Below are positions 6,801 to 13,956 of a stretch of 14,513 nt of DNA, piece by piece. The stretch covers positions 1 to 14,513 of the forward strand of contig CAKSEO010000056.1 in NCBI GenBank assembly GCA_934446565.1. The letters run 5' to 3'. The position numbers and the translations under genes are program-made. Under the pieces are notes generated by a model. That model was not told the origin of the DNA and ran no database searches. It saw only the letters and a list, made by a program, of their open reading frames with translations. Numbering within the stretch: the stretch's first letter is position 1; each line of letters starts with the position of its first letter. This stretch comes from an uncultured Oscillospiraceae bacterium (GTDB lineage Bacteria; Bacillota; Clostridia; Oscillospirales; Ruminococcaceae).

Positions 6801-7019
6801 TTATACCTTGATGGTGCAGTCAGGCTCTACGTCCTTGCATACCTTTACTGCCGCCTTGAGGGCCTCGTCAAACTTGTCGTCCGGGGCTTCCAGAGTGAAT
6901 TTCTGCTGGAGGAAATTAACGGACGCGTTGGTGACGTTCGGGAGTTTCTTTATTGCCTCCTCCATCTTAGCGGCGCAGTGTGCGCAATCCAGGTCGATGA
7001 GCTTGAATGTCTTTTTCAT
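6801..7019 (-). CDS. Free-standing HMA metal-binding protein
   Basis: A 72-residue heavy-metal-associated domain protein. It has the ferredoxin-like beta-alpha-beta length and the metal-binding DCAHCA motif with Cys12 and Cys15 at the first loop. Acidic residues beside the site (LDLDC) fit Zn/Cd-type HMA domains better than the MxCxxC of copper chaperones. It sits between the methyltransferase and an ATPase that has no HMA domain of its own, so it most likely works in trans as the metal-binding module or chaperone of that pump. The start is supported by an AAAGGAAA ribosome binding site; spacing is 24 bp to the gene before and 29 bp to the gene after. Metal preference is inferred from the neighbours. 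Confidence 0.88.
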   Translation of the reverse strand: MKKTFKLIDLDCAHCAAKMEEAIKKLPNVTNASVNFLQQKFTLEAPDDKFDEALKAAVKVCKDVEPDCTIKV

Positions 7020-7043
7020 AGTGATTTCCTTTCTTGAATGGGT

Positions 7044-7670
7044 TTATTCGTCAGAGAGGTTCTCTGCTTCGTTCTTGATTATCACTGCATAGCAGCAGGG
7101 GATAGTTCCCTTTATCAGCTTGGTGTATACCTTTCCAATGCCGCAGCCCTCGAGCATTTTCTTGTATTCCGAGGGGGAGTAGCTGGCTTCCGGGTCGAAT
7201 CCTATCGTTTTGTAGAGCTTTATCAGCAGCTTTCCGTGGTTCTTGGTGGTGAACGTTGGTAACAGCAGCTTTCCGCCCGGTTTCAGTACCCGCCAGAGCT
7301 CCTTTACTGCGCCTTCCGGATTCTTCAGCAGGTGCAGCACGTTTCCGGCGATCACTATATCATAGGTTTCGTCAGGGTCTTTCAGGTCGAAAATGTTGCG
7401 TGCTTCAAAACTGATGTTGTCCGCTCCGAAGAATCCAGCCTTGCGGCGTGCGTTTTTCAGCATTTTCTCGGAGAGGTCGGTACAGACTACGCTTTCCGCT
7501 TTCTTTGCGGCTGCGAGGGACAACTCGCCTGTCCCTGCCGCGCAGTCCAGCACCTTTGCGCCGGACGGCACCAGCCTTTCGGTCTGTGCGCACATTTCGT
7601 GGTAAACATCTCCGTTTATGCTTTCGGCGAGGTCGTAAACCCCGGCTATCTTATCCCAGAAATCTTTCAT
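7044..7670 (-). CDS. Class I SAM-dependent methyltransferase (UbiE-like) in the cad operon
   Basis: A 208-residue soluble protein with the Rossmann methyltransferase fold: motif I VLDCAAGTGELS (40-51), acidic Asp65 at the end of strand 2 (VVCTDLSEKML), motif II/post-I around DIVIAGNVLHLL (104-115) and LKPGG (129-133). The opening FWDKIAGVYD resembles UbiE/ubiquinone-menaquinone methyltransferases and small Clostridial methyltransferases of unknown substrate. It carries six cysteines, including C192-C193 near the C terminus and C176, but I do not recognise the ArsM cysteine arrangement. It lies between the CadC-type repressor (21 bp) and the HMA protein (24 bp), preceded by AAAGGAG, so it should be induced by metal. 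A role in metal methylation or in modifying a metal ligand is possible but unproven. Confidence 0.85.
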   Translation of the reverse strand: MKDFWDKIAGVYDLAESINGDVYHEMCAQTERLVPSGAKVLDCAAGTGELSLAAAKKAESVVCTDLSEKMLKNARRKAGFFGADNISFEARNIFDLKDPDETYDIVIAGNVLHLLKNPEGAVKELWRVLKPGGKLLLPTFTTKNHGKLLIKLYKTIGFDPEASYSPSEYKKMLEGCGIGKVYTKLIKGTIPCCYAVIIKNEAENLSDE

Positions 7671-7691
7671 CGCTAAGCTCCTTTAGTCCCT

Positions 7692-8048
7692 TTATTCGTT
7701 GACGTGCTCCAGCCCTTGACGGATTATCGTTGTAACGTGATCGTCCGCGAGGGCGTAGAACACCGTTTTTCCGTCGCGGCGGCAGCTTACAAGCTTCGCG
7801 CTGCGAAGTATCTTGAGCTGGTGCGATACCGCTGAGGAAGTCATTCCGACAAGCTTAGACAGGTCGCATACGCACAGCTCGCCGTGGCTAAGTGCGGTCA
7901 GTATTTTTATCCGGGTGGAGTCCCCGAATACCTTGAACAGCTCCGACAGGTCTATCAGCGTATCTTCGTCGGGCATCGTTGAGGTTATCCGGTCCACGGT
8001 ATCGGCGTGTACACACATGAAATCGCAGTGCGGTGCGTCATTTTCCAT
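7692..8048 (-). CDS. cadC: CadC-type ArsR/SmtB metal-sensing repressor
   Basis: A 118-residue winged-helix repressor. Both metal sites known from the staphylococcal CadC are preserved with a constant offset of one residue. The alpha3N site is C8, C12, C59 and C61 (CadC C7, C11, C58, C60), with ELCVCDL as the ArsR box. The alpha5 site is D102, H104, H115 and E118 (CadC D101, H103, H114, E117). In that family alpha3N binds Cd/Pb/Bi and drives release from DNA, and alpha5 binds Zn. The recognition helix is TSSAVSHQLKIL (70-81). The start at 8048 follows AAGGAGG at 8 nt. It is the first gene of its operon and should repress it through the palindrome 8078-8091. The match of eight ligand positions makes the assignment strong. 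Confidence 0.93.
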   Translation of the reverse strand: MENDAPHCDFMCVHADTVDRITSTMPDEDTLIDLSELFKVFGDSTRIKILTALSHGELCVCDLSKLVGMTSSAVSHQLKILRSAKLVSCRRDGKTVFYALADDHVTTIIRQGLEHVNE

Positions 8049-8077
8049 TGGCGGTGCCTCCTTTTCGGTCGCTCATT

Positions 8078-8091
8078 TGAACAGTTGTTCA
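8078..8091. promoter_or_regulatory. CadC/ArsR-type operator
   Basis: TGAACA-GT-TGTTCA is a perfect 6-2-6 palindrome, similar to the TGAACAA/TTGTTCA core of CzrA/CadC-type operators. It lies from about +7 to +20 relative to the expected start site, so bound repressor would block early transcription of the cad operon. Confidence 0.8.
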
Positions 8092-8104
8092 TTTGTTTGA
8101 TTTG

Positions 8105-8133
8105 ATTATACACCAATCATTTATATTTGTCAA
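8105..8133 (-). promoter_or_regulatory. Promoter of the cad operon
   Basis: On the minus strand TTGACA (8133-8128) and TATAAT (8110-8105) are exact consensus with a 17-bp spacer. The start site is expected near 8098, with a 50-nt leader that contains the operator. Confidence 0.9.
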
Positions 8134-8204
8134 GGGCTTTTCATCATTTTCTGTAATTTTTCTGAGGGAGCGGCATATTTTTTATAAAGCGGCTTGTACT
8201 GTTG

Positions 8205-8213
8205 AAAAGGGGG
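8205..8213 (+). promoter_or_regulatory. RBS that fixes the TTG start of the carboxypeptidase gene
   Basis: AAAAGGGGG lies 6 nt before TTG 8220. The more upstream in-frame TTG at 8202 has no such site and would place this RBS inside the coding region. Confidence 0.75.
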
Positions 8214-8219
8214 ATACGA

Positions 8220-9383
8220 TTGAAACATTTGAGGACGATACTATGCTTTATATTGTGTGCGGCGCTGCTTATTGCGGTGTATTCCTGGAGGGTTTATGCC
8301 GAGGAGCAGACCTCGGAGGGAAGCACCATAAGCACTCCGAAAGCGGCTATCCTGATGGAAGCGCAGACCGGGCAGGTGCTGTATTCGGTGAATGCACAGG
8401 CGCGGTTGCCTATGGCTTCGATAACCAAGGTGATGGCGCTGCTGGTCATCGCCGATAAGATAGACGCGGGGGAGCTACAGCTGACGGATACGGTAAAGGC
8501 GTCGTCCTATGCCTCGTCGGCGGAGGGTTCGGTGATCTGGCTGAACGCCGGGGAGGAAATGACTGCGGCTGAACTCCTGGAAGCAGTCATAGTAAGCTCG
8601 GCGAACGACGCCTGCATTGCGCTTGCGGAGCATACGGCGGGGAGCGAGGCGGCATTCGTCAAGCTGATGAACAGACGGGCAAAGGAAATGGGACTGAAAA
8701 ACACGAAATTCACCGGGTGCGTCGGGTTCGACGCCGAGGGGCACTATTCTTCAGCGGAGGACATTGCAGTAATGACTGCAGAGCTGATGACAAAGGAGTA
8801 CTACCGCGGTTGGCTTCTTACCTGGCTTGACTACCTGCGCGGCGGGGAAACGCAGCTGCTCAACACCAACAAGCTGGTGAGGTACTACGACGGGATACTC
8901 GGCGGAAAGACCGGAACAACGGACGGGGCGGGCTGCTGCCTTGCGGCTTGCGCACAGCGTGGGGATATGCGGCTGGTCGCGGTGGTGCTGGGCTGTGGCG
9001 ATGACCCGGAGCGGTTCGACAAGACGGAGGAGCTGCTTGACTACGGATTCAACGGGTTCGAGAGGTTCACGCCGGAAACGGACAGCAGGGAATTGCAGCC
9101 TATTCCGGTGCAGCGCGGGGAGATCGCGGAGGTCAAGCCTGTCGTGAAGTCCCTTGGGGACTGTATCATAAAGAAAGGGCGCTCTGGTAGCATTAAATAT
9201 GAATACACGTTTGTCGAGAAGCTGGAGGCGCCGGTTGAAAAGGGGCAGTTCCTCGGGGAATATCTTGTCACTCTGGATGGCGTGGAGGTCTTTCGGTCGG
9301 ATATCGTGGCGCGGGAGGAAGTCCGGAGAATGAGCTTCGGAATGTATCTGCTGAGGGTGCTGGGAGAGATAATTGCGTTCTAG
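8220..9383 (+). CDS. dacF: D-alanyl-D-alanine carboxypeptidase (DacF-like, peptidase S11)
   Basis: A 387-residue penicillin-binding protein of low molecular weight that trims the terminal D-Ala from peptidoglycan stem peptides outside the membrane. The start is a TTG preceded by AAAAGGGGG; it is followed at once by a signal peptide (hydrophobic residues 7-22, VYA-EE cleavage near 27). The three active-site motifs are intact: S67-x-x-K70 (SITK), S127-A128-N129 and K230-T231-G232. A DacF/PBP5_C-type beta domain follows (about 275-365), and the last ~20 residues (MSFGMYLLRVLGEIIAF) look like a C-terminal amphipathic or membrane anchor. Length agrees with Bacillus DacF and DacB. It is transcribed away from the cad operon and its own promoter is not clear; TATAAA at 8181-8186 may be the -10. 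Confidence 0.92.
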   Translation: MKHLRTILCFILCAALLIAVYSWRVYAEEQTSEGSTISTPKAAILMEAQTGQVLYSVNAQARLPMASITKVMALLVIADKIDAGELQLTDTVKASSYASSAEGSVIWLNAGEEMTAAELLEAVIVSSANDACIALAEHTAGSEAAFVKLMNRRAKEMGLKNTKFTGCVGFDAEGHYSSAEDIAVMTAELMTKEYYRGWLLTWLDYLRGGETQLLNTNKLVRYYDGILGGKTGTTDGAGCCLAACAQRGDMRLVAVVLGCGDDPERFDKTEELLDYGFNGFERFTPETDSRELQPIPVQRGEIAEVKPVVKSLGDCIIKKGRSGSIKYEYTFVEKLEAPVEKGQFLGEYLVTLDGVEVFRSDIVAREEVRRMSFGMYLLRVLGEIIAF

Positions 9384-9447
9384 GTAGAAAATGGACTGTT
9401 TTTTTGACGGAATTTGTTTATTTGTCGGGGAATTTTGGGAAAAACAC

Positions 9448-9476
9448 TTGACATTTTACATGAAATGAGCTAAAAT
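9448..9476 (+). promoter_or_regulatory. Strong sigma-A promoter of the intergenic ncRNA
   Basis: TTGACA (9448-9453) is exact, the spacer is 17 bp and the -10 is TAAAAT (9471-9476, one mismatch). Transcription should begin near 9483. No protein start of quality lies downstream. Confidence 0.85.
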
Positions 9477-9482
9477 AAAGAT

Positions 9483-10094
9483 GAATAAAACTGCAAGTGT
9501 GCGAGCCTGATCGCTATCGGGAGCGTTGACGGAAAGTACATGAGCGGCGGAGTTCCTTCGCATGCCGGGCGGTGCAGACGCGGACGGTGTGCGGCAGTAT
9601 GCAGTCCGGTGCGGCTGTCAGAATACGAATCGCATGATATGCGCCTGAATTCCGAGTACACACGGGTTCAGCTATCACAGCCTTTCCGCAAAGTCCAGCG
9701 GCAGGGTCAAGGCGCAGGGCAGATGTGACGAGTTTTTGCAGACGCTGCGGAATGTTCCGGCGGAAGCAGGTCTCTTCGCGCTGGCGGAGCCGTTGTATTC
9801 CGGAAGAATACAGTCCGACGAAACGCAGTTCATCGGTTTCTAGCGTGATGCGCATTGGTAAACCTTGCGGGTAACACCGTTCCGGCTCACCGCTGCGGTC
9901 AGGTAAACATGCTGATAAAAGCGTTCTTTAAATCGGGCTTATAGAGAAGGTTTTATTTTGACTCACTCTTTGAGAGGGGTCGTATTACGAACACCCTGAG
10001 TTCAGCTCACGGTAATCGCAATACGGCCTCCTTTCTTTGCCGTTTGGCGCTGAGGGTGAAAATAATTATGGGAGCCGGTTTCGGCTCCTTTTTT
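9483..10094 (+). ncRNA. Large stand-alone structured ncRNA, about 610 nt (ROOL-like candidate)
   Basis: A consensus promoter and a strong terminator bracket about 610 nt without a credible protein: the longest ORFs on either strand are short, unlike any family I know, and lack convincing translation signals. The stretch can form many local helices, for example CCTGAT-CGCT-ATCGGG near 9505-9520, CGCAT-GAT-ATGCG at 9631-9643, CTGAA/TTCAG with CCG/CGG at 9645-9671, TGTATTC/GAATACA at 9794-9812, CTCA/TGAG at 9962-9974, and an 8-bp stem 9979-9986 with 10020-10027 enclosing TGAG-TTCAG-CTCA at 9997-10009. GGTAAAC occurs twice (9857-9863, 9902-9908). Size, independent transcription and host type suggest one of the large ornate bacterial RNAs, with ROOL (usually ~580 nt, common in Firmicutes) the first candidate. 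I cannot confirm this without a covariance search. RNase P RNA was considered and rejected. Confidence 0.7.
10071..10094 (+). terminator. Intrinsic terminator of the large ncRNA
   Basis: GGAGCCG (10071-10077), loop GTTT and CGGCTCC (10082-10088) are followed by six T. It is a textbook intrinsic terminator in the plus direction. Confidence 0.93.
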
Positions 10095-10108
10095 ATTTGA
10101 TGATATAG

Positions 10109-10139
10109 AAAAGGCTGCGGTGAAATACCACAGCCTTTT
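10109..10139 (-). terminator. Intrinsic terminator of the MFP-permease operon
   Basis: A 13-bp stem (10109-10121 with 10127-10139) lies 20 nt beyond the permease stop codon. The single non-Watson-Crick position is a U-G wobble in the minus-strand RNA but a C-A mismatch in the plus-strand RNA, which supports use in the minus direction. A TTTTCTAT stretch follows. Confidence 0.85.
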
Positions 10140-10158
10140 TGGTACGTTCAGCGTTTTC

Positions 10159-12948
10159 TTAGTCTTCGCCGAGTTTCAGCGCCTTGTTGATGTTTATCTT
10201 GCGGATTATGCCGCCCAGCACTGCAAAGCCGCCTATCAGCATTACAGCAATGATTATGTACATCTTTATGTAATCGCCGGGGTCGCCCTGCACATGGAAC
10301 GGCGGCACCTGGTCGGCTGCGTCGTACATCGTGCGGAACATCGGTACGAACATGTCGCTTGCAACGCCTCCTATCACAAATCCCATCGCGATGGAAACAA
10401 GGCTTACCAGCAGCTGTTCCCAGCCGAGTGTGGATATGACTTCACGGAAAGTAACGCCCATCGCCCGGAGCACGCCGAATTGCAGCGTGCGGGAGCGTAT
10501 CGAGATTATCCAGTATATCAGGAATCCTATTACCGTCATCAGCATTATTACGACAAATCCCAGAGTCAGAGCGCCGTTCATGCCCTGGAGCGCTGGGTCT
10601 GTCTTTTCCTCGATGAGCATCTGGCTGCTGTCGAGGATACGCTGGAGCTTCAGCCCTTTTGCTTCGATGTCGGCATAGAGCTGCTCGCTGGTCGCGCCGT
10701 CCTGGAGTTTCAGCCATATCTGGTAGGGCTGGAGCTCCGTCAGCTTGCGGAGGTAGTTGTAGTTGCATACCAGGAAGTCTTTGGTCGCGGTTTCGCCGGT
10801 GCGGGAATCGACTTCCTCCTGCTCGGTGGGGTCGAGCCCCGACCAGTAGTCTACGAATGCGAGCACTGTCAGATCTACCGAGTCGTTGCCGCTCATTTTT
10901 ACCGAGATGGTGTCGCCGAGCTGAACGCCCTTTTCCTCCCAGCTGCGGGAGGCCAGTACGCCTGCCTTGTAGTCCACCAGAGCGGAGCAGTAGTTCCACC
11001 AATGTACGGGGAGCAGGTCGTTCCTGAACCATGCGGTCTGCGAGAACTTGCCGGGTTCTATCGCCATCAGCGTGGGGTCTACATCGGAGCGCTGCCCGTT
11101 GTAGGTGGCGCGGACGTCCGTGCGGAGCACTCTGGTTGCAGTCTGCACGCCGGAGAGGTTCTGGAAATCGTCCATGTCTATCTCAACGTAGCTGGTTTCG
11201 TCCTCGACGTTCTCAAGCCGCCAATAGGCGTCTATAACAACATCGGCTCCGTTGTTGTAGTAAATTCGGTCTGATTTGCTGTTGTTTATCGCGCGTGCGG
11301 TGTTCGCGGAGAAGATACCTAACGCAAATGTGACTGCCAGGAACAGCATGAGGAATCGTTCTCTGCCGCCCTGTGAGCGTGCCACGGAGGTTATAGCCAC
11401 ATACTGCGGGACTGTCCAGAAACGCTTTCCTATATAATAGACAAGACGCAGGAGGTAGGGGTACACTCTTATAAAGAGCAGACCTGCTCCCATAATGAAC
11501 ATTGTCGAGAATACGAAATACAGAGGGTTTATCGTGCCGTCTGAAACGTATGTTCCGTCAGCGAAAAGGCGCTTTATGCTGCGCGCGGTCAGAAAATACC
11601 ACACCAGCGAACCGCCGAGCAGTATCACGTCAACGCCCAGCTTTTCCCACAGGGACATTTTGACTACCCTTGCCTTGCTCTGCTTATATTTTACTATAGA
11701 GAGTTTGGACGCGGGGATTATCGGGAGCATTGTCGTGATGAAGAATATCACTACTGCAATAAGCGCGTAAATAAACGCGTCAAGGCTCAGTTTCACGGAA
11801 AGCCCCGTGCGGTTGACGAACTCAAGGAATCCGTTGGAAACGCCCAGGAAGCTGCACAACAGCATTCCTATAAACGGCGCGGCTATGAATGTGACAAGTC
11901 CCAGGACGCCTGCTTCCATCGCATAGAGGGCGAATATCTGCTTTGAGGACGCTCCGCGGCTCTTGAATACGGCTATTTCGTTCTTTTCCTGCTCAACGTT
12001 TAGCTGGGACACCATGAACAGATAGAATGCGAGCATTACTATTGTAGGTATCTGGAGTATCCAGAGCATGGATTTCAGGTTAGCGGCGCGGGTGGCGTAT
12101 TCCGACAGGATATCGTTTATGCCCATGGAGAATCTCAGCTCGTTTTGCGGGTAGATCGTGAAATCTTCTTCGATGGCCTTTGTGATGGAACTGAGATCGT
12201 TCAGGTCCATCTTCTGATAATCAAATGAATAGCGGATGTCCGCAGTTCCGAGAGTGGTCACTCCGGTGTCGAGGTAATCGCCGAGGAATGTGTCGTAGTC
12301 GATGAGCATTGCGTTGAGGTAGGGCTCCATCGTTTCCGACCAGTAGCTGTCGTTTTCGCTCGACTGCTGGAATACTCCCACGACTTTGACGTACAGCGGT
12401 TCTGCGGATGTGTAGAAGCTGTTCTGTATCTCGTAGGTGCCGCCGTAGGACATTCCCAGGGTCTTGAGGCACTCCTCGTTACAGATGACCTCGAATGTGC
12501 CGTCCGGGAGCTGTCCCGGCGTATACATTCCGCCCTCCACAAAGGTGACGTGATCTTCGATACTAGTCATGCCGATTATCTTTACGCGGGCGGTCTTTCC
12601 GGTGGTCAGGTACATGTAATCATCGTAGATGATGGTTTTCTTGTTAGCCTGCGGCATGTCGATCTTTGATGTGCGGCTGTCGACAAGGTCGGTCATTTCC
12701 TGCACGGCGGAGCGGCGCTGGGCGTTGTCCGCCTTTATCGGGATAGATTTCGTCACAACGTACTCGCCGGGATATTCTCCGGTTTCCTGCTGATATGCCT
12801 GCATGTCCTTTATGAGGATACGCTGGAGGGAGGAGTCCATATAGATGGGCACGGTGCTCATCATTCCCGCTGCAAGCAGGAATCCGATGAACAGGCACAG
12901 CACCATCCATTTGGTGCTCCGCATTTTTCTGAATAATAATGTTAACAC
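10159..12948 (-). CDS. Large FtsX/MacB-type ABC transporter permease
   Basis: A 929-residue integral membrane protein with two FtsX-like halves. The N-terminal helix (about 12-35) is followed by a ~250-residue extracellular region, three helices (about 294-418, with the FKSRGASSKQI coupling segment of FtsX permeases), two or three further helices (about 438-555), a second large extracellular region, and three closing helices (about 800-920, again with an LRAMGV coupling motif). There is no Walker A/B, so a separate ATPase is needed. The start is GTG with GGAGG 6 nt upstream, and the gene follows the fusion-protein gene by 12 bp. MacB-like systems export peptides, antibiotics or lipids or drive envelope enzymes by mechanotransmission; the substrate here is unknown. 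No ATPase gene lies between this gene and its terminator. Confidence 0.88.
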   Translation of the reverse strand: MLTLLFRKMRSTKWMVLCLFIGFLLAAGMMSTVPIYMDSSLQRILIKDMQAYQQETGEYPGEYVVTKSIPIKADNAQRRSAVQEMTDLVDSRTSKIDMPQANKKTIIYDDYMYLTTGKTARVKIIGMTSIEDHVTFVEGGMYTPGQLPDGTFEVICNEECLKTLGMSYGGTYEIQNSFYTSAEPLYVKVVGVFQQSSENDSYWSETMEPYLNAMLIDYDTFLGDYLDTGVTTLGTADIRYSFDYQKMDLNDLSSITKAIEEDFTIYPQNELRFSMGINDILSEYATRAANLKSMLWILQIPTIVMLAFYLFMVSQLNVEQEKNEIAVFKSRGASSKQIFALYAMEAGVLGLVTFIAAPFIGMLLCSFLGVSNGFLEFVNRTGLSVKLSLDAFIYALIAVVIFFITTMLPIIPASKLSIVKYKQSKARVVKMSLWEKLGVDVILLGGSLVWYFLTARSIKRLFADGTYVSDGTINPLYFVFSTMFIMGAGLLFIRVYPYLLRLVYYIGKRFWTVPQYVAITSVARSQGGRERFLMLFLAVTFALGIFSANTARAINNSKSDRIYYNNGADVVIDAYWRLENVEDETSYVEIDMDDFQNLSGVQTATRVLRTDVRATYNGQRSDVDPTLMAIEPGKFSQTAWFRNDLLPVHWWNYCSALVDYKAGVLASRSWEEKGVQLGDTISVKMSGNDSVDLTVLAFVDYWSGLDPTEQEEVDSRTGETATKDFLVCNYNYLRKLTELQPYQIWLKLQDGATSEQLYADIEAKGLKLQRILDSSQMLIEEKTDPALQGMNGALTLGFVVIMLMTVIGFLIYWIISIRSRTLQFGVLRAMGVTFREVISTLGWEQLLVSLVSIAMGFVIGGVASDMFVPMFRTMYDAADQVPPFHVQGDPGDYIKMYIIIAVMLIGGFAVLGGIIRKININKALKLGED

Positions 12949-12954
12949 AGCTTA

Positions 12955-12959
12955 CCTCC
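12955..12959 (-). promoter_or_regulatory. RBS that decides the GTG start of the permease
   Basis: GGAGG on the minus strand lies 6 nt before GTG 12948, within the 12-bp gap to the fusion-protein gene, so translation of the two genes is probably coupled. Confidence 0.8.
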
Positions 12960-12960
12960 G

Positions 12961-13956
12961 TCAGCGCACTACCACGCGGTCGCCTGCGCTTAGTCCGGTA
13001 AGTATCTCTGCCTCGGTGGCGTTCGTTATGCCAACGGTCACGTCGACTTCCTTTTTGTTGTCGTTCTCGTCGAGTATAGTCACATAGCTGCGATCGCCGT
13101 CGGTTTTTACGAGGGTCTTGGAGATGACTACTGCGTTTTCGTGCCGCGCGAATACCGCGGTTATGTCGGCGGTCTGGCCTACGGTCAGGAACGATGGCGT
13201 TCCGTCAGTAAATTCACAGTAGATGGAGCTGGTGTCCTTCATTACAGCAGGGAAGTCGTCGTACAGCCCCTCCGTAACGTCTGTCGGAGTTTTGGAAACA
13301 TATCCGGGGTAATCCTCGCCGTCTACAGTGATGGTCACATCCTCTCCGAGCGGGAAGCTCTTGAGATTTGCAGATGTATACTGTATGCAGAGCTGTGACG
13401 GGTCAACTATTTTTATTATAGTCTTATAGGCGGTCACTGTTGTGCCGGGGTCCATGTCCTGCACGAAGCAGACCTCTCCGGTCATTCCGGCATAGATACG
13501 GGAGTTGGTGAGCTGGCGTTCATACTCGGTAAGGGTGTTTTGTTCCATTTCAAGAGTAAGGCGCGCGTCAGCGGTGCCGGTAGAATTATAAGCGATCTGC
13601 GCTTTCTGAACGATGAGCTGCTGCTGTCTATATAAATAGTCAAGGTCGCCAACGTCAAGTTCCGCGAGAAGGTCTCCCTCTTCGACATGCTGACCCGCGG
13701 TGACGTAGATGGTTTTGAGAGTTCCGCCGCTTTCGGGGAATCCTGCGTTGTACTGTGACTTACAGAAAACATATCCAGTTGCAACCGTCTTGTCTTCTAT
13801 AGTCTTTTGCTTTGCGGTGTATGTGGAATACGCTATGTCTTCAACAGCGACCGTTGGGGGTTCAAGAAGCTCTTCTTCCGCAGGAAAGAAGAAACAGCCT
13901 GTCAGGCTGGTCGCCGATAACAGGATAGCAGTAGACAAAATGATCTTATGTTTCAT
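12961..13956 (-). CDS. Lipoprotein membrane-fusion protein (HlyD/MacA-like adaptor)
   Basis: A 331-residue predicted lipoprotein: a basic N terminus, hydrophobic segment and lipobox L18-T19-G20-C21. After the signal come a barrel-sandwich (biotinyl-lipoyl-like) half (YVTAGQHVEEGDLLAELD, about 75-100), a short coiled-coil hairpin rich in Q, E and L (about 103-150), the second barrel half (RIYAGMTGEVCFVQDMDPGT), a beta-barrel region and a C-terminal membrane-proximal domain ending VGITNATEAEILTGLSAGDRVVVR, typical of RND/MacA adaptors. In a Gram-positive it should sit on the outer face of the membrane and pair with the FtsX permease encoded 12 bp downstream. ATG at 13956 follows GAGGT. The promoter is not obvious; TATAGT and TATTAT -10-like hexamers lie in the 60 bp upstream. 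Confidence 0.88.
   Translation of the reverse strand: MKHKIILSTAILLSATSLTGCFFFPAEEELLEPPTVAVEDIAYSTYTAKQKTIEDKTVATGYVFCKSQYNAGFPESGGTLKTIYVTAGQHVEEGDLLAELDVGDLDYLYRQQQLIVQKAQIAYNSTGTADARLTLEMEQNTLTEYERQLTNSRIYAGMTGEVCFVQDMDPGTTVTAYKTIIKIVDPSQLCIQYTSANLKSFPLGEDVTITVDGEDYPGYVSKTPTDVTEGLYDDFPAVMKDTSSIYCEFTDGTPSFLTVGQTADITAVFARHENAVVISKTLVKTDGDRSYVTILDENDNKKEVDVTVGITNATEAEILTGLSAGDRVVVR

Noticed and set aside
8202..8219. Upstream TTG start for the carboxypeptidase
   Set aside because: It has no RBS before it and would translate through the AAAAGGGGG site that properly positions the TTG at 8220.
9514..9855. 113-codon minus-strand and 62-codon plus-strand frames within the large RNA
   Set aside because: They have unusual Arg/Cys-rich composition, no family resemblance and no good RBS, and they fall inside the promoter-terminator unit better explained as RNA.
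9483..9950. RNase P RNA in the dacF-permease gap
   Set aside because: GGAAAGTACATGAGC near 9531, GGTAAAC at 9857 and GGGCTTATAGAG near 9935 look like RNase P landmarks. But the nearly invariant GAGGAAAGUCC and ACAGAA..GGCUUA blocks are altered, the two P4 strands would not pair, and the spacings do not fit.
10120..11274. 384-codon open frame on the plus strand
   Set aside because: It lies wholly opposite the permease gene, has no family resemblance (Tyr/His-rich, low-complexity composition) and no RBS; it is a by-product of codon use in the true gene.
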